Below, piece after piece: positions 24,044 through 32,746 of a stretch of 64,000 nt of DNA. The stretch spans positions 12,104-76,103 of the forward strand of contig CAYQQM010000012.1 of assembly GCA_964419605.1 (NCBI GenBank), read 5' to 3'. The stretch's first letter is position 1. Every line of letters starts with the position of its first letter. Both the position numbers and the translations under genes were made by a program. Origin of the DNA: JABFXX01 sp964419605 (GTDB lineage Bacteria; Myxococcota_A; Polyangia; Haliangiales; Haliangiaceae). The notes under the pieces were generated by a model. It was not told the origin of the DNA and ran no database searches. It saw nothing but the letters and a program-made list of their open reading frames with translations.

Positions 24044-24691
24044 ATGGCAGATTCCAGTTCGCGCGCAGGAGCGCAGTATTCCTCCGAAGCGATCATTGAC
24101 TACGTCAACCGCGTACATGCGCAGCACGATCCTGTTCTTGAGGCGGCCTTTGCAGTCCCAACGTTCATGCCGGCGATTCAAGTGGGGCCGAGTGAAGGCC
24201 AGCTGCTTCGGCTATTGCTCCGATTGGCGGGCGCGCGCCGCGTGGTGGAAATCGGGACGCTGGCTGGCTATTCGGCGATTCATATGGCGCGGGCACTGCC
24301 CCGCGGCGGTCGGCTTTGGTCGATTGAGGCCGATCCCGCGCACGCAGAGGTGGCCCGAGGAAACCTTAAGGCTGCTGGACTGGCCGACGTAGTGACGGTT
24401 GCGGTGGGCGCGGCCCGGGACGTGCTGCCTAGCCTCGAGCCCCACGCGCCGTTCGATGCCGTGTTCATCGACGCGGATAAGCCCGGTTACGAGCACTATG
24501 GAAGGTGGGCCGTGACACATCTCCGAGCGGGCGGTCTGGTGATCGGAGACAACGCGTATTTGTTTGGCGAGCTGCTGGAGGACTCCGCGGCTGGTGCGGC
24601 GATGCGGGCGTTTCACGAGCTCGTCGCCGCCTCGTGCGACTCGGTCTGCGTTCCCACCCCCGACGGATTGGTTGTCGGGATCAAGGCCTGA
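24044..24691 (+). CDS. SAM-dependent O-methyltransferase (caffeoyl-CoA OMT-like)
   Basis: A 215-residue class I methyltransferase of the CCoAOMT-like family. QVGPSEGQLLRLLL precedes the SAM-binding motif VVEIGTLAGYSAIHMARALP. Metal- and SAM-site motifs follow in FDAVFIDADKPGYEHY and LVIGDNAYLFGELL, and the C-terminal PDGLVVGIKA is characteristic. Bacterial members methylate catechol-type hydroxyls; the substrate cannot be told. It starts nine bases after the FemAB-like gene and may be cotranscribed. Confidence 0.92.
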   Translation: MADSSSRAGAQYSSEAIIDYVNRVHAQHDPVLEAAFAVPTFMPAIQVGPSEGQLLRLLLRLAGARRVVEIGTLAGYSAIHMARALPRGGRLWSIEADPAHAEVARGNLKAAGLADVVTVAVGAARDVLPSLEPHAPFDAVFIDADKPGYEHYGRWAVTHLRAGGLVIGDNAYLFGELLEDSAAGAAMRAFHELVAASCDSVCVPTPDGLVVGIKA

Positions 24692-24856
24692 GGGTGCGTT
24701 GGCGCGAACCATTCGGCGATGTACCCGGCTCGACTCATGATTGATCACAGTTCGCTTTCTGTTCTGGATGCCGCGGCCGCTCCCCTGTACGTGAGCGTTC
24801 CCCTGGCCGTGGACGCGCGGCGGGCGACGAAGGCCCCAGCACGTGGGCCCGAGTTG

Positions 24857-25375
24857 CTACACGACTCCTAGCCGTGCAAGGTCATGCATTCGCAGCTGCC
24901 CGCATCGTCGGCAGGTCACTAGCGCACACGGAAGCCGAGAGGCGACGAGCTCGGGATCCGATGGCATCGGCTTGACCATCACGTAGGATGGCTCGATGGC
25001 GATGTCGTCGTTGCCACACAGAGAGCAGGACCGGATGCCGAGTGCGTGGAGCTGGTACTCGATCGCTTCGCGAAGCTCGTCGGGGGACAGGAACGTCTCG
25101 TCTGCGAGCAGGTCGCCGAGGGATTCGAGGCCTGCGTCTAGTTCGGCGTCGAGGTCGTCTGCCAAGTCGGACCGACGGAGCGAACCGATGAGGTTGCGCA
25201 ACGCGATGCTGGCTTCGCGGACCGCACTGAGATGAGGTGTGCGCTCGACCCGGTCTATTACATCGGAAACGCGCTCCGCGAGCCCGATGCGATCGGCTTC
25301 GTCGAGCCGCGACGGATCGCCGCGAGCCTCCTCGAGGAGAATTTTCACGCTCTTGAGCTGGCCACGGAGCGCCAC
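24857..25375 (-). CDS. Hypothetical protein with C-terminal zinc ribbon
   Basis: A 172-residue protein. The N-terminal 110 residues are strongly helical and charged (SLRRSDLADDLDAELDAGL). The C-terminal part has two CxxC knuckles, SCSLCGNDD and TCRRCGQLRMH, spaced about 38 residues apart, consistent with a structural zinc site. No function is recognised. Amino-acid composition and third-base GC fit a real gene. It ends close to the downstream end of the methyltransferase region and is read in the opposite direction. Confidence 0.7.
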   Translation of the reverse strand: MALRGQLKSVKILLEEARGDPSRLDEADRIGLAERVSDVIDRVERTPHLSAVREASIALRNLIGSLRRSDLADDLDAELDAGLESLGDLLADETFLSPDELREAIEYQLHALGIRSCSLCGNDDIAIEPSYVMVKPMPSDPELVASRLPCALVTCRRCGQLRMHDLARLGVV

Positions 25376-25444
25376 GCGGTAAGCCTAGACCGCATCCGGG
25401 CGGATCTGGCCGAGCCGAGCTTAGTCTTTTTGGTCATGAACCGG

Positions 25445-26107
25445 TTATCTGGGGCGAATTTCTTCCGGGCCGATTAGGTCGTATGCGGCCTTTGCGCTCT
25501 TGGCGATAAAGCGGTTGTCGACCAGGCCCGGACCGGCGCGCACTTGTAGGATACATTTCGTATCGGAATCAAAGAACTTGTATCGATGCACGTCGTTCTG
25601 GCCGGTCGGGTTGTCAAAAATGCAGGCCTGGAAGCCCAGAGCGTTATCCAACGTGCCCTTTTTTTCCAGGCACTTGGCTGCAAAGCGGTCAGGCTCCTCG
25701 ATCGTCCAGCAGAACGTGGAGATGTTGAGCAGTTCGTCGCCGGGGATTACCCCCACGCGTCCGCTACGCTTTTTGATAGCGAGCTGCTCGCGCTCGGAGG
25801 GTCGACGACCGCCGCGGATCAACGAGCAGGATGCGGCTGCGTCCGGCTCTTGTCGAGCGTCGACGACCGAAAGCGGTGCTGCTTCGCCCAGCGCGCGGGT
25901 GAACTTTGCCGCGTCGATAACGTTTGCACAGGCGAGCCTTGCACCGCCGGGAACTGGCGGGCTTACCTTCTTGGCCGCCGATGCCGCACGGGGGGCGGGC
26001 ACACGCTCGCTGTCAGCCTGGCTGTTGGCCGGTTCGCCCCGCGCGGGTTCGGATTTGCCGCAACCCAGCGCTCCCAGTATGAATCCAAGTAGCATGGCCA
26101 TTCGCAT
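25445..26107 (-). CDS. Lipoprotein of unknown function
   Basis: A 220-residue secreted protein. MRMAMLLGFILGALGC is a good lipoprotein signal (GALGC lipobox, Cys16). A low-complexity Ala/Pro/Ser linker follows (about 20-50), then a globular domain with ACANVIDAAKFTRALGE, a paired-Cys pattern (ASCSLI, STFCWTI, AKCLEKK, QACIF, KCILQV) and FDSDTKCILQVRAG. This type of domain is common in myxobacterial lipoproteins, but no function is known to me. Its start lies 58 bases from the divergent tRNA gene. Confidence 0.75.
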   Translation of the reverse strand: MRMAMLLGFILGALGCGKSEPARGEPANSQADSERVPAPRAASAAKKVSPPVPGGARLACANVIDAAKFTRALGEAAPLSVVDARQEPDAAASCSLIRGGRRPSEREQLAIKKRSGRVGVIPGDELLNISTFCWTIEEPDRFAAKCLEKKGTLDNALGFQACIFDNPTGQNDVHRYKFFDSDTKCILQVRAGPGLVDNRFIAKSAKAAYDLIGPEEIRPR

Positions 26108-26127
26108 CGCGATTCAGGGTAACACGC

Positions 26128-26156
26128 TTGCCGCCACGCGCGAGCCAGTGCAAATT
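26128..26156 (+). promoter_or_regulatory. Candidate sigma-70-type promoter of tRNA-Arg
   Basis: TTGCCG (26128-26133) and CAAATT (26151-26156) are separated by 17 bases and the second hexamer ends nine bases before the mature tRNA 5' end. Spacing fits a housekeeping promoter; the hexamers match the consensus only partly. Confidence 0.4.
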
Positions 26157-26165
26157 CCGTCCCGC

Positions 26166-26243
26166 GCGCCCATAGCTCAGTTGGATTAGAGCAACGGCCT
26201 TCTAAGCCGTAGGCCGCAGGTTCGAATCCTGCTGGGCGCACCA
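26166..26243 (+). tRNA. tRNA-Arg (anticodon UCU)
   Basis: The full cloverleaf can be drawn. The acceptor stem GCGCCCA pairs with TGGGCGC, followed by discriminator A and an encoded CCA at 26241-26243. The D arm contains GCTCAGTTGGATTAGAGC. The anticodon stem ACGGC/GCCGT (26194-26198 and 26206-26210) encloses the loop CTTCTAA with anticodon TCT at 26201-26203. The T arm is GCAGGTTCGAATCCTGC. It decodes AGA/AGG, rare codons in this GC-rich genome. Confidence 0.98.
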
Positions 26244-26384
26244 GAAACGACGATGGCCTTTCTTAGTACAGCTCACCGTAAGTTGGTGACCAGCCCGGTT
26301 GCCGACCCGCGCCGCGAGCGCGAGGCGGAAGGCGGAGCGCTACTGGCGGTATCGGGGGTAGCAGCCCGAGCTTCGCGACCCCAC

Positions 26385-28208
26385 CTAACAGCCGCTGGGC
26401 GGAGCAGGTCCGCTGATCGGAACGCCCGTCCTCAGCACGTGAGCTGCGCTGGAGTTGATCGCGATGACGTCGTCTCGGCCGTCGCAATCGAGGTCGAGGC
26501 TGATAAGCGCCAGGGGTGGGGTCGAAGAAATGCCTCGGGTTACGCCCGTCAGCCGCTGCCCGGAGATTTCCGGCGCCAGTGCAAATTGGATTTTTCCTCG
26601 CTGCGCGTCGTCGCCTGAGACTAGCGTCCACGCAAGGTCAATTGCAGTGTCGGCGTCGAAATGACCGGCAACGACGCCCAGTGGGAATCCTGCGGCAGAA
26701 GTACGGCGCTGCTCGCGCAGAACGACGGTTGGCGCACCGTTGCGCCCGATGTCCGGCGCGAACGTCCAATCCACCATGACAGGACCGGTAATATCGTTGA
26801 CGGATCCGACCAATCTTGGCAAATCGTCGGCGGATGGCCCGGGTGCAAACGCCACCACCGGAGAGCCAATCCAACTTGCACTGCACGCGGTTTCTCGACC
26901 GCAGTCGACAAAGGCCAGATTTTGGCCATTGAGCGCATCCGCGGTCGTGACGACCAGAGCTTCGGTCAGTGCTTCGCCGTAGCCGACGCAGCCCGCGCCG
27001 ATGATCCGCAGACTGCCGCGAACACGTGTCGCCAAGCCGGGGACGCGGAGACCGGTCGAGGTGAAGGTTTCGAACTGATTTTTTCCGTCATTTCGTGCGA
27101 GCTCGATGACGACCTTCGTGGCCCCGCCGCCGCAATCAGGCAGTGCTACGGAGCGAACCGGCTGTACGGTGCAGGTGCCAAGTTGCATTTTGCATAGGTC
27201 GGCGGTGCTACCGTCGAAGGTACCGTCGAGGCCTAGCCATCGGCCATCGCTGAGCAGGGCGTACAGCCGTTCGGTCTCGCCGATAGGTGCAGGGGCGGAA
27301 ACCAATGAAAAAGCGGTTTCGACTCCGGGCGCGGAGAGGTCGCGCGTTTGAACGTCGACGCCGCTCAGGCTCAGCTCGACCACGCGCCGCGTCGAGCTGT
27401 TCGCGAGGAGGCATGCGACGGTCGGCCGCCCGAGTCGGCGCCGTCTGACGCATACCGGTGGTGAGGAAGCGGTGTTCCCGCTCGCGTCGAGCGGGACGGA
27501 GACGTGCAGCCCGTGCATGAATCCCTGAACTAGCGGCAGCGGGCGGTCCGCCCACGCGACGCTTACTCGAGCAACCATCGGTCCGAAAACATCCGACTCG
27601 GCAGGTTCTACGTCGGCTCGGCCGCGATCGTTGGTCGCAATCGTCAATCCGGCTTGCAACGACGTGCGCACATGGGCTCCTCCAAACGAACCGTTCGGTC
27701 CAATCGTCGTCCAGCGAACCTCGCGGCCGGCAAGCGCCGCTCCGTTCGGTTGGTCCACGTCGACAGCGATGCGGCGATCTGAGAAGGTGCCGCCGCCGAT
27801 GGATCCGCTGAGCGCGACCGAAGCGATCCACTGTGAATCGATTCCGATCGCGGAGTGGTCCGTGATTTCTCCGACCTCCGCGCAGCCTGCAGTAGCCGGA
27901 ATGTCACTGAGCTCCCCCATGAAGCTGCTGGCCACGAAGAGTTTGCGGTCGATGCGAGGCAGGTTCGTGAACTCTGCGGACTGTGTGAGCTCGACTTCCT
28001 GAATCCGCGAGGCGTTGAGGTCGATCGCTTCCACGTCGCCAAACGCAATCGCGTCGCAGGTAAGGGTTTCAGAAACGTACGCTGTAACGGTGGAGCGCGT
28101 AACCGGTCCGGGCAGCCCCGAAGGCGAGCGGAGCTCGATCGTCAGATTCGGTTCATCGCAAGCAGCGACGACGAGCAGAACCAGTGCAGTGGTTCGGGCA
28201 GCGATCAC
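26385..28208 (-). CDS. Large lipoprotein of unknown function with a C-terminal FG-GAP-like segment
   Basis: A 607-residue predicted lipoprotein. MIAARTTALVLLVVAAC is a clear signal with lipobox VVAAC. An N-terminal Ig-like/beta region follows (ELRSPSGLPGPVTRSTVTAYV), then a long beta-rich part. Near the end, VAGHFDADTAIDLAWTLVSGDD and LISLDLDCDGRDDVIAINSS have the DxDxDGxxD pattern of FG-GAP/VCBS calcium-binding blades. It therefore could be a cell-surface propeller-like protein. Function is unknown. It is divergent from the next lipoprotein gene across a 126-base region. Confidence 0.78.
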   Translation of the reverse strand: MIAARTTALVLLVVAACDEPNLTIELRSPSGLPGPVTRSTVTAYVSETLTCDAIAFGDVEAIDLNASRIQEVELTQSAEFTNLPRIDRKLFVASSFMGELSDIPATAGCAEVGEITDHSAIGIDSQWIASVALSGSIGGGTFSDRRIAVDVDQPNGAALAGREVRWTTIGPNGSFGGAHVRTSLQAGLTIATNDRGRADVEPAESDVFGPMVARVSVAWADRPLPLVQGFMHGLHVSVPLDASGNTASSPPVCVRRRRLGRPTVACLLANSSTRRVVELSLSGVDVQTRDLSAPGVETAFSLVSAPAPIGETERLYALLSDGRWLGLDGTFDGSTADLCKMQLGTCTVQPVRSVALPDCGGGATKVVIELARNDGKNQFETFTSTGLRVPGLATRVRGSLRIIGAGCVGYGEALTEALVVTTADALNGQNLAFVDCGRETACSASWIGSPVVAFAPGPSADDLPRLVGSVNDITGPVMVDWTFAPDIGRNGAPTVVLREQRRTSAAGFPLGVVAGHFDADTAIDLAWTLVSGDDAQRGKIQFALAPEISGQRLTGVTRGISSTPPLALISLDLDCDGRDDVIAINSSAAHVLRTGVPISGPAPPSGC

Positions 28209-28334
28209 GACTCACGGTACTCGGCCGAATGCCACAGGGCAATACCATGCGTCGGATCGCGGAAGGGTCACGTAAAAGCGCGGATGTTACGCTTGATCCA
28301 TGTGGGACGAAACCTTTGCGGGTACCATGGAACC

Positions 28335-30188
28335 ATGCGAACGCTATGGCTGTGCGTGTGCCTTGCACTGATGGTTGCCGGGTGTAAGAAAGACAAGTCC
28401 AAAACGGCGGCGAGTGTGGTGACCCCCGCGGATGCTGTACCCACGGCGTTCCTCGATTTCTTGCCGGATGATACGGCCGGTTTCGGCTACGTTCACCTGG
28501 ATCAGCCGTGGCTCAAAGCGATGGAGCCGCACCTCGTAGCCACCCACAGGGCCATGGTGGCGGATTTCCAAGCGATGGCGAAGCGTCGGTTTGGAGCGGA
28601 CCTGGCGGGACTAACATCCATCGGGTTTGCGGTGATTGGTGAACGCCCGATCGTTTTTTTGGGCGGAATTGCGGGCGCGCTCAAGGCGACCGGAGATGCC
28701 AAGCCGAGTTCGCGCAACGGTGCGACGATCGTGGACCTGGGCGACGTAGCGGTTGCTCAAACCGGCAGCTTGTGGATGGTAGGCGAGATGCGGCTCATCG
28801 ACAAAGTGCTGGCCGCGAAAGGGTCTGCCAAACGGCTTCTTTTGACCCAATCGTCGTGGACCAAATTGGCGCTGGCGGAAGCGGGTAACTCGCCCGCGTT
28901 GATCACGGTCAGGCGCGACCAGCTCGCCAAACTCGGCTCGCCCGTCGACCAGGGAGAGATGTCCGATGTGGACCTGGCGGCGCTGGTCGTGAAGTCTACG
29001 GGCCTTCACCTTGCGATGGTACCCAAGCCGGGTCGAGCAGCGGTCGTAGAGACGGCCCTGCGCAACGCTCTCACCCAGGCGCGTGCGCACGTCGATCGGA
29101 TGATCGCACAGAAGGCTGATGGCACAGCGGGGGCGGAGCTTCTCGCAGTGTTTGCGCGCCACTACGGCTACGCGTGGTTGGATGGCGTTTCGCTGCGCAG
29201 CGAAGCGGATCGCGTCGTCGTCGACCTGCCATGGCGCAAGCCGAGTTGGGACCGACCGTTTGCGCCGGCGCCCTCGTGGTCCGATCGAGCAGTCGCCGCC
29301 GACGAATTTTTCGCAGCGCAGATCAATTTCGGCGGTCCCGCGCTCGAGCATTTCCTCGCCTGGTCCGATGTCCTCGGTCGGCCTTTGGATCGTGCCGCTG
29401 CGCGTCAGGACTTGACCGGCGTGTTCGCCAACCACATCGGCATGCCGTATCGCGATTTCGCCGCTATCGGCGTTTCCGGCGGCAAGAACGCGCTGTTCGT
29501 GTCGTTCGTTGCACCGCCTACCACGCCAGCGCCACCACCGGGGCCAGTGGCGTTGACGCCAGTGGTCGGCAAAGAAGTCGCCGTCGGAATAGCCCCTTGG
29601 GGCACTGCCGTTGCCAGAGCCAAAGAGCGCGGAGCCCTGCAAGCCGCGTTGGCCAAGGCTCCGTCATCGCTGCCGCTGCTGAGCCTATCGAAACTCGCAG
29701 GTGGCGACGGAAAAGGTGTGTTTATGCGCGCCGCGGTCGACTTCACGCGCTTGCCGCCGGAGGTTGCGTCCATCACATCGCAGGTTCCACTCGTCCATCT
29801 CGACTTTCGCGCTGGAGAAGCGGGCTTCGAGGCGGAAGTCGTTACGCAACCCGGCAAGAGCGACGGTGTGGTGGGCATGGTGAATATGGTCAAAGGAGCG
29901 TTAAAGGGACAAAGCGAAGCACCTTACAAGAAGCGCGAGTCGCTGTCGGTCGGAGAAGAGCTGGTGGCGATTTTTCAGTACCACCAAGCCGCTGCATTCG
30001 ACCGAATCGTCGTGACCGACATGGGCAACGATCGCCTTCGCATGTCCATTTCGAGCGCGGAGATGGGGCAAGACTACATGAAGTATGTAGCCCCGGTGGC
30101 GGTGATTGGCGTCGCCGCCGCTGTGGCTATCCCCGCATTCATGAAATACGCGACGGCGCTTGGTCCCTCGCAACAAATTGCGAAATAG
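28335..30188 (+). CDS. Lipoprotein with C-terminal pilin-like hydrophobic segment
   Basis: A 617-residue predicted lipoprotein: MRTLWLCVCLALMVAGCKK has lipobox MVAGC. The body contains FLDFLPDDTAGFGYVHLDQPW, a pattern seen in large Myxococcota lipoproteins of unknown role, with a Pro-rich insert (PPTTPAPPPGPVALTP). The C-terminus is unusual: VAVIGVAAAVAIPAFMKY resembles the N-terminal alpha helix of type IV pilins (IIGILAAIAIPAFxxY), but here it is the last helix, 12 residues before the end. No prepilin cleavage site is near it. The start ATG is chosen because it gives the lipoprotein signal; the frame is open upstream. Confidence 0.8.
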   Translation: MRTLWLCVCLALMVAGCKKDKSKTAASVVTPADAVPTAFLDFLPDDTAGFGYVHLDQPWLKAMEPHLVATHRAMVADFQAMAKRRFGADLAGLTSIGFAVIGERPIVFLGGIAGALKATGDAKPSSRNGATIVDLGDVAVAQTGSLWMVGEMRLIDKVLAAKGSAKRLLLTQSSWTKLALAEAGNSPALITVRRDQLAKLGSPVDQGEMSDVDLAALVVKSTGLHLAMVPKPGRAAVVETALRNALTQARAHVDRMIAQKADGTAGAELLAVFARHYGYAWLDGVSLRSEADRVVVDLPWRKPSWDRPFAPAPSWSDRAVAADEFFAAQINFGGPALEHFLAWSDVLGRPLDRAAARQDLTGVFANHIGMPYRDFAAIGVSGGKNALFVSFVAPPTTPAPPPGPVALTPVVGKEVAVGIAPWGTAVARAKERGALQAALAKAPSSLPLLSLSKLAGGDGKGVFMRAAVDFTRLPPEVASITSQVPLVHLDFRAGEAGFEAEVVTQPGKSDGVVGMVNMVKGALKGQSEAPYKKRESLSVGEELVAIFQYHQAAAFDRIVVTDMGNDRLRMSISSAEMGQDYMKYVAPVAVIGVAAAVAIPAFMKYATALGPSQQIAK

Positions 30189-30296
30189 CCTCGTGCGCAA
30201 TTCCTGCGGGCCCTTTGCTGGATCGCGCGGGGATTGCGGGCTTGAGTCCACGGGCCGCGCAGGATCTGCGGCATAACGCTTGCTCCAAACAGCCCC

Positions 30297-31316
30297 ATGA
30301 AGGTCGAAGTCCGAGGTTCTCGGGGGGTGTTTCGGAACGCGGTCGCCGCTGCGGTCATGGCGCCAAGTTCGCACAACTCTCAGCCGTGGCGGTTTCGGAT
30401 TCACGGCGATGCGCTTGAGCTCCACGCCGACCGCACTCGCGACCTACGCGTGATCGACGCGGAACGGCGACAGCAGATCCAAAGTTGTGGGTGCGCTCTA
30501 TTCAACGCTCGCATCGCGATTCGCGCGATGGGATATACCGACGAAGTTTCGGTAATCCTCGTCGACACCGCGTCGGCCGAGCATCTTGCGACGATTCGAC
30601 TCGGAGCGCCTCATGTCACAACCGCTGAGGAACGGTCGCTGATGAGTGCAATCGCCGTGCGGCGCACAAATCGCCGCTCGTTTCTGTCGCGACCTGTCGC
30701 GGCCGCGGATGCAGAGCTGTTCGCGGCGGCTGCTGCTGAACGAGGGGCGACACTTGTTCGGTTGGATCCGGAGCACAAGCGAGAACTCGGACTTATCGTC
30801 GAGCAAGCGGATGAGCTTCAGTACGCAGATCCGGCGTTTCGGGAAGAGCTATCGCAGTGGCTGATTCCAATTGGCAGTTGGCGTAAGGACGGCATTCCGT
30901 TCGTCGAAAAAGAGTATGGCTCCAATATCCCGTTCGCGGTCATGCGCGCGATGCGCTCCCCAGACCTCGGGGAGAAGTTCGGAACCGCAGAAGAGGCACT
31001 GATCCATGGCTCGCCGTTTGTTGGCATTCTTGGGACCGCAAGCGATGATCCAAGTGCGTGGTTAGCGTGTGGCGAGGCGCTGGAAGCCGTGTTGCTTCAC
31101 GCGGCTGCTCGCGGGTTGTCTGCTGGGTTCCTCAACCAGGTGCTGGAGATCCCGGGATTCCGCCAGCGCGTTGCTCAACTCGCACCGGAGGTTGGGTATC
31201 CCCACATGGTGTTTCGGCTCGGAGTGCCATCGGAGGAGATTCGCCGAGCGGCTCCGCGCCGCGACCTCTCCGAAGTTCTCGTCGAGGATCCCGCTCCGAG
31301 TGAAGAGGAGGGGTAG
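30297..31316 (+). CDS. Acg-family FMN-binding nitroreductase-like protein
   Basis: A 339-residue protein of the nitroreductase superfamily, Acg type (long double-domain members that often lack activity). Visible features are AVMAPSSHNSQPWRFRI at the N-terminus, AIAVRRTNRRSFLSRPV in the centre, GTASDDPSAWLACGEALEAVLLHAAARGL, and PHMVFRLGVP at the end. Members are reported to bind and possibly store FMN. It precedes an FHA sigma-54 activator by about 60 bases, so the two may share regulation. Confidence 0.85.
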   Translation: MKVEVRGSRGVFRNAVAAAVMAPSSHNSQPWRFRIHGDALELHADRTRDLRVIDAERRQQIQSCGCALFNARIAIRAMGYTDEVSVILVDTASAEHLATIRLGAPHVTTAEERSLMSAIAVRRTNRRSFLSRPVAAADAELFAAAAAERGATLVRLDPEHKRELGLIVEQADELQYADPAFREELSQWLIPIGSWRKDGIPFVEKEYGSNIPFAVMRAMRSPDLGEKFGTAEEALIHGSPFVGILGTASDDPSAWLACGEALEAVLLHAAARGLSAGFLNQVLEIPGFRQRVAQLAPEVGYPHMVFRLGVPSEEIRRAAPRRDLSEVLVEDPAPSEEEG

Positions 31317-31375
31317 CGGTTACATTCATTGGACTTTCCATTTCTGGATGACCCCGCAGCGAGTATGCTCGCGGC

Positions 31376-32743
31376 GTGGAGTTCGACCGACAGACGGTAA
31401 TTGCGACTGGACTGGCGACAACCGCCACCAAAGGCCGTACGGCTGCGCGAAGTTACACGTTGCACGTGATGGGACAGCGCGGCGCCAGCGTGGCTCTGGG
31501 TGCGCGCCCAGTCGTGTTGGGAGCCCACTCGTCGTGTGAGGTGGTTGTGGAAGATCCGCAAGTTTCTCGCCGCCATGTGGAGATGATGGCGGTGCCCGAG
31601 GGCGTGAAGGTGCGCGATTTGGGATCGACCAATGGGACGTGGTGGCAGGGCAGTCGCATCGGCGAAGTGGTGGTGTCGTCGGGGGCGACGATTCAGCTCG
31701 GCGCCGTACACGTCAAGGTCGATGCAAACGATGCGCCATCGGTGCCACCCTCGCAGCGAGACCATTTGGGCCCCATGGCGGGACAGAGCCTGGCGATGCG
31801 CGAGTTGTTCGCGGTGCTCGAATTGGCCGCCCCCTCCGACGCAACGGTACTGATCGAGGGCGAGTCGGGAACCGGCAAAGAAGTCGCAGCGCGCGCGATT
31901 CACGATGCGTCGTTGCGCAAAGCAGGGCCTCTGGTCGTCGTCGATTGCAGCGGGATGAGCGAACACCTGATCGAATCGCACTTGTTTGGTCACGTGCGCG
32001 GGGCCTTTACCGGAGCCGATCGCGATCGCAAGGGTGCCTTCGTGGAAGCCAGCGGTGGCACGTTGTTTCTCGACGAGCTAGGAGAACTTCCCCTGGCGGC
32101 GCAGGCCAAGCTGCTGCGCGCGCTCGAGGCCCGAACCGTTCAGCCGGTCGGCGCCGATCGGCCGGTCGGCGTCGATGCACGGGTGATCGCCGCCACGCAT
32201 CGCGACCTGGCGCGCATGGTTGCCAACAAAGAGTTTCGCTTCGATCTGTTCTATCGGCTCGCCGTGGTTCACGTTGCGCTGCCGCCGCTGCGCGAGCGGC
32301 TCGAAGATTTGCCGCTCCTGATCGCCACGCTTTACGCCGGACGTGGCCTAGTCCCCGGTCCGATCGATGGACCGAACCTCGACCGATTGCGGCGTCACGC
32401 TTGGCCGGGCAACGTACGCGAGTTGCGCAACGTGCTCGAGCGCGCGTGGGCCCTCGCTGGCGCGGCGACCGGCTTTCGCGAGCTGCGACTGTGGCTCGAT
32501 ACGGGGGCGCCCAACGCGCAATTCGGTGAGGTCGTCGATGCGTCGCTGCCATTCAAAGACGCGAAAGAGCGGTGGAACGATCAGTTTGAGCGCCGCTATG
32601 TCGGTTTGGTATTTACCGCGAACGGGCAGAATGTGACTCGCGCTGCCGAACACGCGGGCCTATCGCGGCGCCATTTTCGCGAGTTGCTCTACAAACATGG
32701 CTTCCTCGAGCGGGCGGGCGATGCCGGCGACGATCCGGAGTAA
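31376..32743 (+). CDS. FHA-domain sigma-54-dependent transcriptional activator
   Basis: A 455-residue activator. The FHA domain (about 26-112) has VVLGAHSSCEVVVEDPQVSRRHVEM and DLGSTNGTWWQG, with the Arg, Ser and Asn that bind phosphothreonine. The AAA+ domain (about 128-350) has Walker A GESGTGKE near 162, the sigma-54-contacting GAFTGA near 207, Walker B GTLFLDELGEL and the arginine-finger region. The C-terminal Fis-type helix-turn-helix is near 415-450 (VTRAAEHAGLSRRHFRELL). FHA in place of a receiver points to control by Ser/Thr kinases; one follows directly, with three bases between the stop and its GTG. The GTG start at 31376 is supported by family length. Confidence 0.95.
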   Translation: MEFDRQTVIATGLATTATKGRTAARSYTLHVMGQRGASVALGARPVVLGAHSSCEVVVEDPQVSRRHVEMMAVPEGVKVRDLGSTNGTWWQGSRIGEVVVSSGATIQLGAVHVKVDANDAPSVPPSQRDHLGPMAGQSLAMRELFAVLELAAPSDATVLIEGESGTGKEVAARAIHDASLRKAGPLVVVDCSGMSEHLIESHLFGHVRGAFTGADRDRKGAFVEASGGTLFLDELGELPLAAQAKLLRALEARTVQPVGADRPVGVDARVIAATHRDLARMVANKEFRFDLFYRLAVVHVALPPLRERLEDLPLLIATLYAGRGLVPGPIDGPNLDRLRRHAWPGNVRELRNVLERAWALAGAATGFRELRLWLDTGAPNAQFGEVVDASLPFKDAKERWNDQFERRYVGLVFTANGQNVTRAAEHAGLSRRHFRELLYKHGFLERAGDAGDDPE

Positions 32744-32746
32744 TCG

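Noticed and set aside
24737..24871. 44-codon plus-strand frame between the methyltransferase and the zinc-ribbon gene
   Set aside because: No ribosome site, overlaps the end of the opposite gene, no recognisable motif.
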